From Bacillus_BA songklensis (GTDB lineage Bacteria > Bacillota > Bacilli > Bacillales > Bacillaceae_H), in assembly GCF_042649685.1 (NCBI RefSeq), contig NZ_JBHRZT010000020.1, positions 124,001 to 188,000 on the forward strand: a DNA stretch of 64,000 nt, given 5' to 3'. The notes beneath the pieces were generated by a model. The model was not told the DNA's origin, did not search any database, and was given only the letters and a program-made list of their open reading frames with translations. The first letter of the stretch is position 1. Every line of letters starts with the position of its first letter. The position numbers were made by a program, and so were the translations under genes. This document shows, one piece after another, positions 61,893-64,000 of the stretch.

Positions 61893-62660
61893 TTAAGATT
61901 TACGGTTCATAAAGGAATCGACCCTCTTATGATGTTCATCCGTTTCCCATAATTTTGCACATTGCTTAATTTCCTCCTGAATCTGAGCAAACAAGTTTTG
62001 AGATGTCCATTTTCGAATCATCGCTTCCTTATAAGCAGTTAACACACTGTAAGGTTTTTTTAATATTTCCCCGCAATGGTTTATCGCTTGCTCTTGTAAA
62101 TGATGACTCGAAAACACTTTTTGTACATAGCCAATCTGTCTCGCCTCTTCAGCTGTGAACAATTTGCCTGTATAAAGCATAAATAAAGCATCTTGGGGCA
62201 GAAGTTTTTCCATTAAAATCGAAGCGCCTCCCCATCCCGTTGTAATCCCTAAATTACCTTGTACAAAGCCCATTTTACTATACTCGCTCGCTAAGCGGAG
62301 ATCACAGGCAATCGCAACTTCACACCCCCCGCCTACGGCTGCTCCATTTAACAGGGCCACAGTTGGTTTCGGCAATGTCAGTAAATCATAAAGAATCATT
62401 CCCATTTTATTTAACATTTCATATGCTTCTTTTTCTGTTTTTAATTTGTGAAAAACTTCAAGGTCTCCCCCACTGCAAAAGGCTTTTTCTCCTTCTCCTG
62501 TAATCATCAACATCTTGATGCGGCTGCTTGCCTTCACCTGTATAAGTGCCGTACGCAAATCTTCCATTACATCATAATCAATGGCGTTTCGGCGTTCCGG
62601 CCGCAAAAAGGTAAAAATGGCAAGTCCATCCTGATTCACTATAAAACTTGTTTTACTCAA
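61893..62660 (-). CDS. Enoyl-CoA hydratase/isomerase family protein
   Basis: A 255-residue crotonase-fold protein. The oxyanion-hole segments GEGEKAFCSGGDLEVF near residue 57 and ALLNGAAVGGGCEVAIACDL near 100 are intact. One catalytic glutamate equivalent remains (ASEYSKMGF near 127), but the second, normally in the FGxPE segment, is replaced (GFVQGNLGITTGWGG). Hydratase activity is therefore doubtful; an isomerase or hydrolase role is possible. The start is TTG at 62660 after GGGGAGG. Sits between rpmF and ylbO, an addition relative to B. subtilis. Confidence 0.88.
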   Translation of the reverse strand: MSKTSFIVNQDGLAIFTFLRPERRNAIDYDVMEDLRTALIQVKASSRIKMLMITGEGEKAFCSGGDLEVFHKLKTEKEAYEMLNKMGMILYDLLTLPKPTVALLNGAAVGGGCEVAIACDLRLASEYSKMGFVQGNLGITTGWGGASILMEKLLPQDALFMLYTGKLFTAEEARQIGYVQKVFSSHHLQEQAINHCGEILKKPYSVLTAYKEAMIRKWTSQNLFAQIQEEIKQCAKLWETDEHHKRVDSFMNRKS

Positions 62661-62745
62661 CCTTTTCCTCCCCTTTCCCCCACTATTTCTCTGCCTTATT
62701 CCCGGAATCCTTTCAAGGGAGAATGGTTTTAAATCAAAAATAAAA

Positions 62746-62772
62746 AAGCACAGGCCATTTCAGCCTGTGCTT
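62746..62772 (-). terminator. Terminator after rpmF
   Basis: AAGCACAGGC and GCCTGTGCTT pair around 7 bases and are followed by TTTTATTTTTG on the minus strand. Confidence 0.9.
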
Positions 62773-62790
62773 CCAGAAGGTTAACAAATA

Positions 62791-62964
62791 TTATTTGCTA
62801 GCTACTTCTTTTCCTTTATAAGTTCCGCATGCTTTACATACGCGGTGTGATAGTTTCATTTCACCACAATTTGGGCATTCTACCATACCAGGAACTTGTA
62901 ATTTGAAGTGCGTACGACGCAATCTTTTTCTTGTTTTAGATGTTCTTCTAAAAGGTACAGCCAT
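62791..62964 (-). CDS. rpmF: 50S ribosomal protein L32
   Basis: L32, 57 residues, a component of the large ribosomal subunit. The basic N-terminus AVPFRRTSKTRKRLRRTH is followed by a zinc ribbon with CPNCG and CKACG, so this is the zinc-binding (C+) form. The ATG at 62964 follows AGGAGGTGGG; an in-frame ATG three codons upstream lies inside the ribosome site. Probably co-transcribed with ylbN. Confidence 0.97.
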   Translation of the reverse strand: MAVPFRRTSKTRKRLRRTHFKLQVPGMVECPNCGEMKLSHRVCKACGTYKGKEVASK

Positions 62965-63032
62965 TATTCCCACCTCCTTAACAGGATTTAATCATATTGA
63001 AGGCCGGATAATGCCGGTTCTTCGCTATTTTT

Positions 63033-63551
63033 TCACTTTTTGTCATCTTTTTTAAAGAAGTTCTGCAACGCCGCTAAACGGGGATCAATTTGGTCGATCT
63101 TTTCTTGTTCCGTGACGACTTCCCAATCTTTTCCTGATTGCGGTGCAGCTCCCTCAGCATTAGGATTCTCACAGAATACTTGCATTGGGACTTCAAGAAG
63201 TATGTGTTCCTTTATAATGGGATCAAGATCCACTACTTCTCCTTTGACATAATGTACATCTTCTTCAAGCTCAAACTCAACGGGCTTTAACATAAATGTT
63301 TCTGTTGTTTCTACCTGAAACGGATATGGAACATCCACAAGCGTTCGCGAACAAGGAAGTGTCATCTCACCGGAAATATTCAAATGAAACGTAACCTTCG
63401 TCGTGCTGATGTCAGCTCTTCCCGTTACATGAACAGGCTTGATTGCGCGAATTTGAGGTTCAACCTCTTTCGCTTCGCTCATATCCACATATTCATCTAG
63501 TTTTAAGCCTTTTTGCTGTAACTTATATAATTGATGTACAGACCATTTCAA
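63033..63551 (-). CDS. ylbN: DUF177 (YceD-like) protein YlbN
   Basis: A 172-residue DUF177 protein. The segment SGEMTLPCSRTLVDVPYPF near residue 70 contains the conserved cysteine, and ELEEDVHYVKGEVVDLDPIIKEHILLEVPM (shown in part: VVDLDPIIKEHILLEVP) is typical. The family neighbours rpmF in most bacteria and is linked to 23S rRNA or L32 accumulation; the mechanism is not known. The TTG at 63551 is 6 bases after GAGGTG, whereas nearer starts overlap it. Confidence 0.92.
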   Translation of the reverse strand: MKWSVHQLYKLQQKGLKLDEYVDMSEAKEVEPQIRAIKPVHVTGRADISTTKVTFHLNISGEMTLPCSRTLVDVPYPFQVETTETFMLKPVEFELEEDVHYVKGEVVDLDPIIKEHILLEVPMQVFCENPNAEGAAPQSGKDWEVVTEQEKIDQIDPRLAALQNFFKKDDKK

Positions 63552-63578
63552 TTTCATCACCTCAAGGCAACAAAGGTA

Positions 63579-63607
63579 ATTATAGCTTTGGCAGGATTAT
63601 TTGTCAA
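63579..63607 (-). promoter_or_regulatory. Consensus sigma-A promoter of ylbN-rpmF
   Basis: TTGACA (63607-63602) and TATAAT (63584-63579) are both perfect and spaced 17 bases apart on the minus strand, just upstream of ylbN. One of the strongest promoters in the window, as expected for a ribosomal-protein gene. Confidence 0.9.
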
Positions 63608-63920
63608 TATTTTTTCTTTACACTATAATTAACTTGTATTAAGCATTACATACTACTTTACCACGTTTTTTGGCAATTTACCAAAAACAGTTACTTTCAT
63701 TCGGCCGTCTGGAGCTACTCAAAAGGTCTTCCTCTATATTATAACATTTTTTAATCAAATGAATCGTCACGGAAACTCTTGATTTTACTAAATCCTCCAC
63801 GGTGATTCACTTGATGAGGTGTCCCAAAAGAACATGATTAGTGTCACTTTATTCCGCTTCAATGGGCGGCAAACTCTGTGCGTCGGAAGTTTCATTTTAT
63901 TATACAAAGAGGGGAAAATG

Positions 63921-64000
63921 ATGAAGGCTGTTGGAATCATTGTAGAATATAATCCTTTTCACAACGGACATTTTTATCATGTCCAGGAATCTAGAAAACA
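63921..64000 (+). CDS. ylbM: tRNA(Met) cytidine acetate ligase (TmcAL/YlbM), 5' part
   Basis: The first 26 codons are visible, reading MKAVGIIVEYNPFHNGHFYH and then VQESRK. The motif EYNPFHNGH is the nucleotidyltransferase HxGH-type signature of TmcAL, which makes N4-acetylcytidine at the wobble base of elongator tRNA-Met. The ATG at 63921 follows AGGGG; an ATG directly before it (63918) is possible. Divergent from ylbN, as in B. subtilis. The gap 63608-63920 holds short inverted repeats but no gene. Confidence 0.92.
   Translation, partial: MKAVGIIVEYNPFHNGHFYHVQESRK

Noticed and set aside
1..64000. tRNA, rRNA, prophage or complete insertion sequence
   Set aside because: No tRNA cloverleaf, rRNA segment, integrase or transposase gene was recognised on either strand.

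Overview
The window is a stretch of chromosome from a spore-forming member of the Bacillaceae. The evidence is gene order and protein similarity recalled from Bacillus subtilis: the pyr operon, the ylm/div region, the sigE-sigG pair and the division and cell-wall (dcw) cluster follow the B. subtilis arrangement almost gene for gene, read here mostly on the minus strand. Sporulation genes (spoIIGA, sigE, sigG, spoVD, spoVE, an rsfA-type regulator) and meso-diaminopimelate-type MurE fit an endospore former. The genus cannot be fixed from the sequence alone.

Layout, left to right. 1-2.1 kb: a truncated cation P-type ATPase. 2.5-4.2 kb: rqcH on the plus strand. 4.5-9.2 kb: a two-gene RND efflux system (membrane-fusion lipoprotein plus permease). 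9.7-21.4 kb: the complete de novo pyrimidine operon pyrR-P-B-C-AA-AB-K-D-F-E with three PyrR attenuators and a clear sigma-A promoter. 21.6-23.4 kb: ylyB, lspA and a DksA/TraR-like gene. 23.9-24.0 kb: a run of 128 Ns. 24.05-27.2 kb: ileS with an isoleucine T-box leader. 27.2-31.5 kb: divIVA, ylmH, ylmG, sepF, ylmE, ylmD, ylmC. 31.7-34.6 kb: sigG, sigE, spoIIGA. 34.8-53.4 kb: ftsZ, ftsA, sbp, ylxX, ylxW, divIB, murB, murG, spoVE, murD, mraY, murE, spoVD, pbpB, ftsL, rsmH. 53.8-56.9 kb: bshC, a DUF3397 gene and a panE paralogue. 57.1-60.3 kb: an acyl-CoA carboxylase cassette. 60.4-64 kb: ylbP, ylbO, an enoyl-CoA hydratase-like gene, rpmF, ylbN and the start of ylbM.

The core is housekeeping: UMP synthesis, peptidoglycan precursor synthesis (MurE, MraY, MurD, MurG, MurB), the divisome (FtsL, DivIB, PBP2B, FtsA, FtsZ, SepF, DivIVA) and the mother-cell/forespore sigma switch. 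Transcription signals readable in the sequence include the three pyr attenuators, the T-box, a Spo0A-type spoIIGA promoter with the unusual 22-bp spacer, several sigma-A promoters and many intrinsic terminators.

The most unusual content lies between genes. A family of three dispersed elements (near 2.2, 23.6 and 61.7 kb) carries two adjacent long hairpins whose arms differ between copies yet stay complementary, followed by a conserved tail. A pair of tandem REP-like palindromic units separates ylmG from ylmH. mraZ is missing from its usual place upstream of rsmH. An acyl-CoA carboxylase cassette, with a near-perfect cre box and a short leader ORF upstream, sits between ylbP and the panE paralogue.
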